Under the pieces are notes generated by a model. The model made no database searches and was not told the origin of the DNA. It saw only the letters and a program-made list of their open reading frames with translations. This document shows, in pieces, positions 24,838 to 33,133 of a stretch of DNA of 64,000 nt. This DNA is from Cryobacterium zongtaii. GTDB lineage: Bacteria; Actinomycetota; Actinomycetes; Actinomycetales; Microbacteriaceae. The number at the start of each line of letters is the position of its first letter. Within the stretch, counting starts at the first letter, position 1. Both the position numbers and the translations under genes were made by a program. The DNA is taken from positions 434,001-498,000 of the forward strand of contig NZ_PPXD01000026.1 in the NCBI RefSeq assembly GCF_002909375.1, in the 5' to 3' direction.

Positions 24838-25049
24838 GCGCGCGTGGTCGGCTCGGCGGGCTGGAGGGTGCTGGGCACAGGGCGCACGGTGAACGGCGGC
24901 GTCACGGCATCCAGTACGGCCAGCAACAGCAGAGCCACACCGATGCCCACCACGATGAGCCCAATGCAGAAGAGGGTGAGCGCCACCGTGAACCACGGTT
25001 GGATCTCGGCGTAGCTGCCGTCGAACCACTGTCCGCTCGCCGCGCTCAT
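24834..25049 (-). CDS. Small single-pass membrane protein
   Basis: 71 residues with one long hydrophobic segment (about 20-48, WFTVALTLFCIGLIVVGIGV) and a polar Pro/Thr-rich tail. It overlaps both neighbours by 4 nt, which makes a real, translationally coupled gene likely despite its size. Probably an accessory of the larger membrane protein upstream. No family recognised. Confidence 0.75.
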   Translation of the reverse strand: MSAASGQWFDGSYAEIQPWFTVALTLFCIGLIVVGIGVALLLLAVLDAVTPPFTVRPVPSTLQPAEPTTRA

Positions 25050-25801
25050 CGCCCTGCCGCCATGAACATCAGCCCGCCCAGATAAACGATGAACGTGCCG
25101 GTGGTGAGCTTCACGATCACCCGGGTGATCAGCAGTCGCATCACCTGGTCGGCCTCGCGCAGTGTCGTGTGGGTGGGGCGGGCGGATGCGGCGACCCGCG
25201 CCAGTGCCGTCGCGGCCGCGATCGCGAGGGCAACGGTGACGAGCAGCACGGGCACGCCGTAGTACCAGCCGGGGTACGGGGTCGCGGTGCTGCTGTAGGC
25301 GCCGCTGTCGATGCGGATGGCGCGGAACAGGCCGTCCTCCGACGCCTCCGACGTGAGACCGAAGGCGACGATCACGCCGAGCAACAGCACCCCTGCGGTG
25401 GCCGGCAGCACCCGTGCCCAGGCCGGTGCGAAGCTCCAGGGGTGCCGCGGCGCGAGGTCGGCACTGCGTTGACTACCGGATTCCGCCACCGGCACCCCGG
25501 GCAGGGCGGCGATGACGAGCAGGCCGGCCAGGCTCATCAGGGCGGGGACCAGGAGAAAAACCAAGTCGTAGCCGGCGGGCATCGCGTGGTCCACCGCAAC
25601 GGCCAGGGCACCCACCACAACCGCCGCCGTGGTCGCGAGGGCTGCACGACGCCGGAAGGCGCGCCGCGCGGCGTGCAGGCTGGGCGCCAAACCGGCCGGC
25701 ACGGTGACGCGACGGAACGCCTCGGTGGAACGCAGCCGAGCGACCGCCAGCCAGACGAGGGCCAACGCGGCGATGATGACGACGAGCGGGATGAGACCCA
25801 T
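25046..25801 (-). CDS. Multi-pass membrane protein of GntR-linked operon
   Basis: 251 residues with about five transmembrane helices (near 3-20, 50-70, 78-100, 130-150 and 180-205). The ATG at 25801 is chosen because GAAGGG precedes it; the frame extends to 25912 through the likely operator. The layout resembles DUF1648-type membrane proteins linked to YtrA regulators, but I see no decisive motif. First gene of the operon ending with the GntR regulator. Confidence 0.75.
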   Translation of the reverse strand: MGLIPLVVIIAALALVWLAVARLRSTEAFRRVTVPAGLAPSLHAARRAFRRRAALATTAAVVVGALAVAVDHAMPAGYDLVFLLVPALMSLAGLLVIAALPGVPVAESGSQRSADLAPRHPWSFAPAWARVLPATAGVLLLGVIVAFGLTSEASEDGLFRAIRIDSGAYSSTATPYPGWYYGVPVLLVTVALAIAAATALARVAASARPTHTTLREADQVMRLLITRVIVKLTTGTFIVYLGGLMFMAAGR

Positions 25802-25816
25802 GAGCGGCACCCTTCT

Positions 25817-25861
25817 GTACCAAGTGGTCAATACAGTATCAAGTGTGTCAGTTGATTGATA
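25817..25861. promoter_or_regulatory. Putative GntR operator region
   Basis: GTACCAAGT (25817) and GTATCAAGT (25836) form a direct repeat 19 bp apart, and TATCAA (25837-25842) is inverted as TTGATA (25856-25861). The cluster is AT-rich against its surroundings and lies just upstream of the membrane-protein start, as expected for autoregulation by the YtrA-type protein. Confidence 0.5.
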
Positions 25862-25925
25862 CAGCGACGTGCCGGCCGAGTCGACGGACGCTGAGGCGAC
25901 TTGCTTTTGCATGCGAACGCACTGG

Positions 25926-25944
25926 TAAGGTTAGGCAACCCTTA
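25926..25944. promoter_or_regulatory. Iron box (DtxR/IdeR-type operator)
   Basis: TAAGGTTAGGCAACCCTTA is a 19-bp interrupted palindrome close to the established consensus TTAGGTTAGGCTAACCTAA for Fe-dependent DtxR/IdeR repressors. It lies 100 bp upstream of the siderophore-binding gene start, so iron-repressed expression is expected. Confidence 0.75.
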
Positions 25945-26045
25945 CGACCGCGCCGGACTGGACCTCTGCGCACGGCCGACGGGTGCGGCATCACAGCTGC
26001 CGCCGGTCCGTCCCTGACCCCTGCATCACGATCACGAGGAAAACC

Positions 26046-27074
26046 ATGCCCCGCGCATCCACTCTCATTGCCTTCTCGGCCGCCGCCGTGCTCACCCTGG
26101 GCCTGGCCGGCTGCTCCACCTCCCCCGCCGCTGACACCGCCGAGGCCGCATCCGGCGACTTCACGCCGGTCACCATCGAGCACGCCTTCGGCGAGACCGT
26201 CATCGAGGCCAAGCCCGAGCGCGTCGCCACCGTCAACTGGGCCAACCAAGAGGTGCCGCTGGCCCTCGGCGTGGTGCCGGTGGGCATGGCCGCCGCCACC
26301 TGGGGCGACGACGACACCGACGGCATGCTGCCCTGGGTGAAGGAGAAGCTCGACGAGCTCGATGCAGAGACCCCCGTGCTGTTCGACGAAACCGACGGGA
26401 TCGACTTCGAAGCCGTCGCCGACACCAAGCCCGACGTGATCCTGGCCGCGTACTCCGGCCTCACCGAGGAGGACTACGACACCCTCACCGCCATCGCACC
26501 TGTTGTGGCCTACCCGGAGACCGCCTGGGGCACCTCCTGGCGCGACATGATCTCGCAGAACGCCGCCGGCATGGGCATGGCCGCCGAGGGCGACGACCTC
26601 ATCGCCGAACTCGAGACCGAGATCGCCGCCACCGCAGCGAAGTACCCGTCGCTCGAGGGCAAGACCGCGATGTTCCTCACCCACGTGGACGAGGCCGACC
26701 TCAGCGAGGTCAGCTTCTACACCACCCACGACACCCGCACGATGTTCTTCGACGACCTCGGTATGGAGAGCGCACCGAGCATCATCGAGGCCTCCGACGC
26801 CACCGACAAGTACTCCCTCACCGTGAGCGCCGAGCAGTCGGATGCATTCAGCGACGTGGAACTCATCGTCACCTACGGCGGCACCGACCTGGTCGCCACC
26901 CTCGAGGGTGACCCGCTGCTGTCGCAGATTCCCGCGGTGGCCAACAAGTCCATCGTGAACCTCTCCGGCGACGGCCCCATGGGCACCGCCGCGAACCCCA
27001 CCCCGCTGTCGATCTCGTACATCCTCGACGACTACGCCGCCCTGCTCGCCGCGGCGGCCGACAACGCTAAGTGA
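26046..27074 (+). CDS. Iron-siderophore ABC transporter substrate-binding lipoprotein
   Basis: 342 residues of the FecB/FepB class. The signal peptide (MPRASTLIAFSAAAVLTLG) ends in lipobox LAGC with Cys 23. Typical segments follow: VTIEHAFGETVIEAKPERVA, DVILAAYSGLTEEDYDTLTA and IAPVVAYPE. It should bind a ferric siderophore at the cell surface and pass it to the two permeases. The stop overlaps the next GTG start. Iron control is suggested by the box upstream. The siderophore itself cannot be deduced and no biosynthesis genes are in the window. Confidence 0.92.
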   Translation: MPRASTLIAFSAAAVLTLGLAGCSTSPAADTAEAASGDFTPVTIEHAFGETVIEAKPERVATVNWANQEVPLALGVVPVGMAAATWGDDDTDGMLPWVKEKLDELDAETPVLFDETDGIDFEAVADTKPDVILAAYSGLTEEDYDTLTAIAPVVAYPETAWGTSWRDMISQNAAGMGMAAEGDDLIAELETEIAATAAKYPSLEGKTAMFLTHVDEADLSEVSFYTTHDTRTMFFDDLGMESAPSIIEASDATDKYSLTVSAEQSDAFSDVELIVTYGGTDLVATLEGDPLLSQIPAVANKSIVNLSGDGPMGTAANPTPLSISYILDDYAALLAAAADNAK

Positions 27075-28120
27075 CCTCAACAACCACTGCTTCATCAGCC
27101 GCTTCGAGCGTCGCCACCGTGCGACGCCCGAAGCGGCTGCGGTCGTTGTGGTTGCTCGCCGCGCTCGGGGTACTCGCCCTGCTGATGCTGACCTCGATCA
27201 CCATCGGCTCCCGCGCGGTGGGCTGGGACGACATCCTCGCCGCGCTCGGCGGCGCCACCGACGGCTTCGACCGGGCCGCGGTGGCCACCCGCATCCCCCG
27301 CACCCTGCTGGCCGTGGTCGCCGGGGCCGCCCTGGGCATGTCCGGCGCGGTGATGCAGGGCGTGACCCGCAACCCGCTAGCCGACCCGGGCATCCTGGGC
27401 GTGAACGTGGGCGCGGCACTGGCCGTGGTCAGCGGCATGGCCTACTTCGGGCTCACCTCCGCCTCCTCGATGATTTGGGTCGCGATCGTCGGCGCCGGCA
27501 TCACCGCCGTGTTCGTCTATACGATCGGGTCGCTCGGCCGCGGCGGCTCCACCCCGCTCAAACTGGCACTGGCGGGTGCGGCCACCTCCGCGGCGCTGGC
27601 CTCATTCGTCACCGCCGTGGTTCTGCCCCGCAACGACATCGCCGGCGGGGTGCGGTCCTGGCAGATCGGCGGCGTCGGCGGCGCCACGATGGAGAGCATC
27701 CGCCAGGTGGCACCGTTTCTCCTGGTGGGCTTCGTGCTCTGCTTCCTTTCCGCCCGGGCGCTGAACTCGCTCGCGCTCGGCGACGACCTCGCCGCGGGGC
27801 TGGGCGAACGCGTGGCCGTGGCCCGCGGCGCCGCCGCGCTCGGCGCTGTTGTGCTGTGCGGCTCGATCACGGCCGTGGCCGGGCCGATCGGTTTCGTCGG
27901 CCTCGTCGTGCCGCACGCCTGCCGACTGCTGGTGGGCGTTGACCACCGCTGGCTACTGCCGTTCTCCGCGGTGCTCGGCGCCGCGCTGCTCACCGGCGCC
28001 GACGTGCTCGGCCGCATCGTGGCGCGGCCCAGCGAGATCGACGTTGGCATCATCACCGCCCTGATCGGCGCCCCGTTCTTCATCTACATCGTGCGCCGAC
28101 GCAAGGTGCGTGAGCTGTGA
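27071..28120 (+). CDS. Iron-siderophore ABC permease (FecCD family, first)
   Basis: 349 residues with a cytoplasmic Ser/Thr-rich N-terminus and about nine to ten transmembrane helices. RIPRTLLAVVAGAALGMSGA, QGVTRNPLADPGILGVNVGA and GFVGLVVPH are the conserved FecCD signatures. It starts with GTG at 27071, overlapping the binding-protein stop, and its stop overlaps the next permease. It forms a heterodimeric channel with that protein. Confidence 0.94.
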   Translation: MTSTTTASSAASSVATVRRPKRLRSLWLLAALGVLALLMLTSITIGSRAVGWDDILAALGGATDGFDRAAVATRIPRTLLAVVAGAALGMSGAVMQGVTRNPLADPGILGVNVGAALAVVSGMAYFGLTSASSMIWVAIVGAGITAVFVYTIGSLGRGGSTPLKLALAGAATSAALASFVTAVVLPRNDIAGGVRSWQIGGVGGATMESIRQVAPFLLVGFVLCFLSARALNSLALGDDLAAGLGERVAVARGAAALGAVVLCGSITAVAGPIGFVGLVVPHACRLLVGVDHRWLLPFSAVLGAALLTGADVLGRIVARPSEIDVGIITALIGAPFFIYIVRRRKVREL

Positions 28121-29172
28121 GCGCCGCTGTTGCCGTGAAGCCGCTGTCGACAGCGGATGCCGTGGCCCGCAGCCGCGCGCGCCGCGGCATCCGTCGTCGC
28201 CGGGTGATCACCGTGCTGGCGCTGGGTATCGCCGTCGGCTACCTCGTCAGCCTCATGGTCGGCCAGACCATCTACTCCCCCGCCGAGGTGCTCGCCGTGA
28301 TGCTCGGCCAGGACGTGCCCGGCGCCGGTTTCACCGTGGGCCGGCTGCGGCTGCCGCGGGCGACCCTGGCCGTGCTGGCCGGGCTGTGTTTCGGGCTGGG
28401 CGGCGTGACCTTCCAGACCATGCTGCGCAACCCCCTGGCCAGCCCCGACATCATCGGTATCAGCTCGGGCGCCAGCGCCGCGGCCGCGTTCGCGATCATC
28501 GTGCTGGGGCTGGGTTCGACCGCGGTGTCGGTAGTCGCGATCGTGTGTGGGCTGGCCGTGGCGCTGGCCGTCTACGCGCTCGCGTACAAGGGCGGCGTGG
28601 CCGGCACCCGGCTCATTCTGATCGGCATCGGTGTGGCCGCGATGCTCGACAGCATGACCGCGTACGTGCTTTCCCAGGCCGCCGAGTGGGATCTGCAGGT
28701 GGCCATGCGCTGGCTCACCGGTAGCCTGAACGGCAGCACCTGGGCGCAGACCCTGCCGGTGCTGGCCGCGCTGGTAGTGCTCGCGCCGGTGTTGCTCGGG
28801 CAGTCCCGCAACCTGTCGATGAGCCAGCTCGGTGACGACACCGCATCCGCTCTGGGGGTGCGGGTAGAGCGGTCTCGGGTGATTCTGATCGTCGCCGCGG
28901 TGGGACTGATCGCGTTCGCGACCGCGGCGGCCGGGCCGATCGCGTTCGTGGCGTTCCTGGCCGGGCCGATCGCGTCGCGCATCGTGGGGCCGGGCGTCTC
29001 GCTGCTCGTGCCGGCCGGGATGGTGGGCGCACTGCTCGTGCTGGTGGGGGACTTCGCCGGTCAGTACGCGTTCGGCACCCGGTTCCCGGTGGGCGTCGTC
29101 ACCGGCGTGCTCGGGGCGCCGTACCTGATCTACCTCATCATCCGCACCAACCGCGCCGGAGGCTCCCTGTGA
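28117..29172 (+). CDS. Iron-siderophore ABC permease (FecCD family, second)
   Basis: 351 residues, paralogous partner of the previous permease. It carries RLRLPRATLAVLAGLCFGLG, MLRNPLASPDIIGISSGASA and GPIAFVAFLAGPIASRIVG. GTG start at 28117 overlaps the preceding TGA, and its own stop overlaps the ATPase start. The four genes therefore form one tightly coupled transcript. Confidence 0.94.
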   Translation: MSAAVAVKPLSTADAVARSRARRGIRRRRVITVLALGIAVGYLVSLMVGQTIYSPAEVLAVMLGQDVPGAGFTVGRLRLPRATLAVLAGLCFGLGGVTFQTMLRNPLASPDIIGISSGASAAAAFAIIVLGLGSTAVSVVAIVCGLAVALAVYALAYKGGVAGTRLILIGIGVAAMLDSMTAYVLSQAAEWDLQVAMRWLTGSLNGSTWAQTLPVLAALVVLAPVLLGQSRNLSMSQLGDDTASALGVRVERSRVILIVAAVGLIAFATAAAGPIAFVAFLAGPIASRIVGPGVSLLVPAGMVGALLVLVGDFAGQYAFGTRFPVGVVTGVLGAPYLIYLIIRTNRAGGSL

Positions 29173-29978
29173 CACTCATTCATACCCTCACGGTGGAGAA
29201 CCTCACCCTCGGCTACGGCGACCGCACCGTGATCGACGGCCTCGACCTGGTCGTGCCGACCGGCCGGATCACCGCGATCGTTGGCGCGAACGCCTGCGGC
29301 AAGTCCACCCTGCTGCGCTCGATGTCGCGGCTGCTCGTGCCGCGGGGTGGCCAGGTGCTGCTCGACGGCACCCAGGTGCACCGGATGCCCGCCAAGGAGC
29401 TGGCCCGCACGATGGGGCTGCTGCCCCAGTCGCCGATCGCGCCCGAGGGCATCACCGTGGCCGACCTGGTCGGCCGGGGCCGCAACCCGCACCAGCGGAT
29501 GTTCTCCCGCTGGAGCGCTCTCGATGACGAGGCCGTCGCCGCGGCGCTGGACGCCACCGACACCGCGTCGTTGGCCGACCGGTCCGTCGACGAACTCTCC
29601 GGCGGGCAGCGCCAGCGGGTGTGGATCGCGATGGCGCTGGCCCAGCAGACCGACCTGCTGTTGCTCGACGAGCCGACGACGTTCCTCGACGTGAGTCACC
29701 AGGTAGAGGTGCTCGACCTGCTCACCGACCTCAACCGGGCCCGCGGCACCACCATCGTGATGGTGTTGCACGACCTCAACCTCGCCGCCCGGTACGCCGA
29801 CCACCTCATCGCCCTCGCGGATGGCCGGGTGCACGCGGTGGGCGAGCCGCACGAGGTGCTCACCGAGGAGACCGTGCAGGCGGTCTTCGGGCTGTCGAGC
29901 CGGGTGCTTGTCGATCCCACCTCGGGCCGCCCGATGATGCTGCCGATCGGGCGGCACAACGTGGTGGTGCCGGTCTAG
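29169..29978 (+). CDS. Iron-siderophore ABC transporter ATPase (FecE-like)
   Basis: 269 residues. Walker A is GANACGKST (39-47), the Q-loop LPQSPIAPEGITV, the signature LSGGQRQRV near 140, Walker B LLLLDEP and the switch histidine in VLHDLN. It powers uptake through the FecCD pair. The start overlaps the preceding permease stop. A strong hairpin follows after 46 bp. Confidence 0.95.
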   Translation: MTLIHTLTVENLTLGYGDRTVIDGLDLVVPTGRITAIVGANACGKSTLLRSMSRLLVPRGGQVLLDGTQVHRMPAKELARTMGLLPQSPIAPEGITVADLVGRGRNPHQRMFSRWSALDDEAVAAALDATDTASLADRSVDELSGGQRQRVWIAMALAQQTDLLLLDEPTTFLDVSHQVEVLDLLTDLNRARGTTIVMVLHDLNLAARYADHLIALADGRVHAVGEPHEVLTEETVQAVFGLSSRVLVDPTSGRPMMLPIGRHNVVVPV

Positions 29979-30024
29979 CGCTCGTCTCGGGGTCGAGCTC
30001 GTCGAGGCCACGGTCGGCCCGAGG

Positions 30025-30088
30025 TATGCGGGTAGCGCGCCGTTGTGCGGGTGGCGCGCCACGCGCACAGCGGCGCCGTGCCCGCATA
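30025..30088. terminator. Long imperfect hairpin between convergent genes
   Basis: Arms 30025-30049 and 30064-30088 (25 nt each) are complementary with about four mismatches, around a 14-nt loop that is itself self-complementary (GGCGCGCC). It sits between the end of the iron-uptake operon and the convergent MerR gene and probably terminates both. No U-tract. Confidence 0.6.
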
Positions 30089-30141
30089 ACGCGAATCGGG
30101 CATCCGTTGCGCCAGGCCAGCCGGCACGGATGCCCCCGCAC

Positions 30142-31029
30142 TCACCCCGGCTGCACGTCAAAGACGCTCACCGGAGCACCGTCGCCGGTGAACAACGACG
30201 GCCCGCGCACAACCTGCCGGGCCGTGGGCCGGATCGCGGTCAGGCGGTGCCGGGCGCGGTGCTCCTCGAAGGCGAGCAGGTGCAAGTATCCGGCGGCGGC
30301 CTCGTCGACCGGGGTCGGCTCGGTGGCGGATGCAGCGGCGAACGTGACCTCGACGCGGCGCGGCAGAGTGCCGGCCACCGCGGTGACGGTGCTCCCGGTG
30401 CTCGCGTGCACCACCTTCTCGATGCGCGCGAGGGCGGCCGAGTCGAGGCCGGCCCCGCCGGAGCGGGCCAGGAGCATCTGCCCGCTGGCGTTCCGAACTC
30501 CGGTGTCGGGCACCGCGGTCCAGCACACGGTGGCCGGCTCTGCCCCGAGGTCAGTCAGTGCGTCGCGCAGGGCCCCCTCGATGGCGGGCATGTCCACGGC
30601 CAGCCCGGTGAAGGTCTCGACGCGGCCCTCGGCATTCTCGGGGAGGTCGAGATCGACGATGATGCCGACCCAGTCTTGGGCGGCGGCGGGAGTGCTGTGG
30701 GCGATGAAGTCGTCGGCGTCGAAGATGCTGATCTTCTCGGCCACGGCGAGGGAGAAGTCCTCCAGGTGCCGCCGCAGCGCCACGGTCTGCCGCCACCGGT
30801 CGAAGGGGAAGTCCGGTGCCGAGGCCAGTTCAGCCAGCGGCACCTGGGCGCGGCGCAGGAGATCGACGGTCGCGCCGTGCTGGAGCTGCTGCCGGGCGTA
30901 GTAGCGGTACCCCGACCCGGGGTCGACCCACGCCGGCGTCACGATCCCCCGTTCGGCGTAGAGCCGGAGTGCCTTGGCGGTGAGTCCGGTCATCGCCTGG
31001 AATTCGCCGGCGGTCAGGTCATCGGTCAT
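30142..31029 (-). CDS. MerR-family regulator with effector-binding domain
   Basis: 295 residues. The N-terminal MerR helix-turn-helix reads LTAGEFQAMTGLTAKALRLY, with WVDPGSGYRYYARQQL. A coiled dimerisation helix and a C-terminal effector domain (about 125-295) with GyrI/BmrR-like strands follow. Such proteins usually sense hydrophobic drugs or small ligands. It lies alone and is convergent to the iron operon; its upstream side faces the di-iron/CDGSH pair, its possible target. Confidence 0.82.
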   Translation of the reverse strand: MTDDLTAGEFQAMTGLTAKALRLYAERGIVTPAWVDPGSGYRYYARQQLQHGATVDLLRRAQVPLAELASAPDFPFDRWRQTVALRRHLEDFSLAVAEKISIFDADDFIAHSTPAAAQDWVGIIVDLDLPENAEGRVETFTGLAVDMPAIEGALRDALTDLGAEPATVCWTAVPDTGVRNASGQMLLARSGGAGLDSAALARIEKVVHASTGSTVTAVAGTLPRRVEVTFAAASATEPTPVDEAAAGYLHLLAFEEHRARHRLTAIRPTARQVVRGPSLFTGDGAPVSVFDVQPG

Positions 31030-31104
31030 GGTGCTCCTGGCTTTGGGTGGATGGGTGTCTCCCCATCATGGGCGTCGCCCCTGGGGCGAGGTCAAGCCGG
31101 CGGC

Positions 31105-31184
31105 GGGGTCTCGACAAGCTCGACCGACGCAAGGGGGACGTTCCCGAGGTCGGGTCGCGCGGTCTCGACGAGCACGGGCGACGA
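31105..31184. repeat. CTCGACAAGCTCGACC intergenic repeat (b) with degenerate copy
   Basis: GGTCTCGACAAGCTCGACCG at 31107-31126, and a diverged copy (GGTCTCGACGAGCACGGGCG) at 31161-31180, inside the 280-bp gap between divergent genes. The rest of the gap shows no other structure. Confidence 0.6.
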
Positions 31185-31309
31185 GGCGCTGGAGGACCCC
31201 GAAACCAGTTTCGGCCTCGGGTCCTTCCCAACCTCCCCTGCTAAGGTCGCTGCCTGGCCGCGCCGCCACTCGGGCGTGCGAGCCGGTCAACAAGAGCGAG
31301 GTAAGGCAC

Positions 31310-32353
31310 GTGAGAATCCCCCAGTCCCGAGGTCCGGTGAGCGCCGCCCTGCTTGAACTCCTCAAAACTTCTCCTACTGCGGCCGAGACTGACCTCGCCA
31401 CAACACTGCGCGAGCTCACCGCCAGAGCCCTGGGCGAAACCGCCGACATTCTGCAGGATGATGACCTGCAGACCGCCCTGTTCCTGGCCTACGAGCTGCG
31501 CTACAGCGGCCTGCGCGGCGTCGACGACGACTGGGAATGGCACCCCGAGGTGCTCGCGCTGTGTGCCGGCATCGAACTCGAGTTTGAGAAGGCCCTGCGC
31601 GAACGCGCCCCGATGCCCGAGCTGCCCGCACCCGGCGTGGAGAGTGTCGCCGCCGCCCTGTTCGAGCTCACCGGGTCGGACACCGGGCCGAGCGTCTCGC
31701 GGTACATGGCGAAGAAGGCCACCGACGAGCAGGCGCACGAGTTCCTCATCCTGCGCTCGATCTACCAGCTCAAGGAGGCCGACCCGCACAGCTGGGCGAT
31801 CCCGCGCCTGCGCAGCCGGGCCAAGGCCGCACTGGTGGAGATTCAGGCCGACGAGTACGGCGGCGGCCGGTTCGACCGCATGCACTCTGAGCTGTTCGCC
31901 CGCACGATGCGCGGCGTGGGCCTGGACGCCACCAACGGTCACTACGTCGACGTGGTGCCGGCGATCACCCTGGCCTCCAGCAACATGATGACGATGTTCG
32001 GCTCCCACCGGCGGTTGCGTGGCGCCATCGCCGGGCACCTCGCCGCGTTCGAGATGACCTCGTCCCAGCCCAACCGGCTTTACGGCAACGGTTTCCGCCG
32101 GCTCGGCTACGACAAGGACGTCACCTTCTACTTCGACGAGCACGTCGAAGCGGATGCTGTGCACGAGCAGATCGCGGCCCGCGACCTGGCCGGCTCCCTG
32201 GCCACCGACGAACCCGAGCTGCTCGAGGACGTGTTCTTCGGGGCGGCGTCCGGCCTCTTCGTGGACGGCCTGGCCGGCACCCAGCAGCTCGACGCCTGGA
32301 CCGCCGGCACGTCGGCGCTGCGCGTTGCGGACACCGCGAGCCTGCCGGCATGA
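31310..32353 (+). CDS. Haem-oxygenase-like iron-containing redox protein
   Basis: 347 residues from the GTG at 31310. The helical pattern and spaced Glu/His/Asp residues (LELEFEKAL-like helix with E and H, DEQAHEFLILRSIYQLKE, EIQADEYGGGRFDRMHSELF) fit the iron-containing redox enzyme or haem-oxygenase-like di-iron family. Known members use O2 and two irons for varied oxidations, so the reaction here is open. Its stop overlaps the start of the CDGSH protein (ATGA), a pairing that suggests electron delivery or shared iron handling. Confidence 0.82.
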   Translation: MRIPQSRGPVSAALLELLKTSPTAAETDLATTLRELTARALGETADILQDDDLQTALFLAYELRYSGLRGVDDDWEWHPEVLALCAGIELEFEKALRERAPMPELPAPGVESVAAALFELTGSDTGPSVSRYMAKKATDEQAHEFLILRSIYQLKEADPHSWAIPRLRSRAKAALVEIQADEYGGGRFDRMHSELFARTMRGVGLDATNGHYVDVVPAITLASSNMMTMFGSHRRLRGAIAGHLAAFEMTSSQPNRLYGNGFRRLGYDKDVTFYFDEHVEADAVHEQIAARDLAGSLATDEPELLEDVFFGAASGLFVDGLAGTQQLDAWTAGTSALRVADTASLPA

Positions 32354-32649
32354 CCGAGCCCGACGAGCAGCCCGCCCAGCGGTGGGACGACCAGTGGGCC
32401 GATCAGCCCGCTGCCGGTGCGGACGAGCCCGTGAGCATCACCGCGTACCCGAATGGTCCGCTGCTGGTGCGCGGCACCTTCGAGATCCTCACCCCGTCGG
32501 GCGAGGTGATCCCGCCGCGGCGCAAGACCGTGGCGCTGTGCCGCTGCGGGGTGTCGACGCTCAAGCCCTTCTGCGACGGCAGCCACAAGGCGATCGGGTT
32601 CAAGACCGAGCAGGAACCGCCGGCTCCGCAGCCGCCACTGTCCGCCTAG
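32350..32649 (+). CDS. CDGSH-type iron-sulfur protein
   Basis: 99 residues. The cluster-binding motif is CRCGVSTLKPFCDGSH (about 64-79): three cysteines and one histidine ligate a [2Fe-2S] cluster, as in mitoNEET-like proteins. The N-terminal 25 residues are acidic and look disordered. Such clusters transfer electrons or iron-sulfur units. It overlaps the di-iron gene upstream by 4 nt, making the two proteins likely partners. Confidence 0.93.
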   Translation: MTEPDEQPAQRWDDQWADQPAAGADEPVSITAYPNGPLLVRGTFEILTPSGEVIPPRRKTVALCRCGVSTLKPFCDGSHKAIGFKTEQEPPAPQPPLSA

Positions 32650-32691
32650 TCGGCCCATCGTCGGCTCGGCCGATCGTCTGATCGCCTGCTC

Positions 32692-32716
32692 GTCGGTCGA
32701 GCCTGTCGAGACCTCC
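32692..32716. repeat. CTCGACAAGCTCGACC intergenic repeat (c), reverse orientation
   Basis: GTCGGTCGAGCCTGTCGAGA begins this copy, downstream of the CDGSH gene. Confidence 0.55.
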
Positions 32717-32776
32717 TGAGGGGCGCGCCAGCCGCCGCAGCCCTCGACACAACGGCATTGTTCTACTAACATTGCA

Positions 32777-32784
32777 AACATGTT
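32777..32784. promoter_or_regulatory. Palindrome over GntR start codon
   Basis: AACATGTT spans the ATG at 32780, in an AT-rich stretch (ACTAACATTGCAAACATG) unlike the surrounding DNA. A GntR operator that blocks translation initiation or transcription is plausible; tentative because of its short length. Confidence 0.35.
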
Positions 32785-33130
32785 GTTTCGTGTGGATCCG
32801 GCCTCGACGGTCTCGCTTGCCGAGCAGCTCGCCGTGCAGGTGCGAGCCGGGGTCGCCGACGGCACGCTCGCGCCGGGCACCCGGCTGCCGCCGGCCCGGG
32901 AGCTGGCCAGCGCGCTCGACATCAACATGCACACGGTGCTGCGCGCCTACGCCCAGCTGCGCGACGACGGGATCCTCGAGATGCGCCAGGGCCGTGGCGC
33001 CTCTGTGCGAGCGGATGCGGGCGCCGGCACCGTGCGCCTCGTCGAACTCGCCGACGCGCTGCTCGCCGAGGCGCGCAAAATGGGGGTCGCCCTGCCGGAC
33101 GTCCTCACCCTGATCCAGACGAGAGGCTGA
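32780..33130 (+). CDS. GntR-family regulator (YtrA-type)
   Basis: 116 residues: winged helix (VSLAEQLAVQVRAGVADGTL, ARELASALDINMHTVLRAYA) and a short tail ending in a helix (LADALLAEARKMGVALPDVL). As in the 24454-25801 operon, it lacks a ligand domain and is linked to a membrane protein, here 3 bp downstream. Autoregulation through the AT-rich region around its start is likely. Confidence 0.88.
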   Translation: MLFRVDPASTVSLAEQLAVQVRAGVADGTLAPGTRLPPARELASALDINMHTVLRAYAQLRDDGILEMRQGRGASVRADAGAGTVRLVELADALLAEARKMGVALPDVLTLIQTRG

Positions 33131-33133
33131 GCC

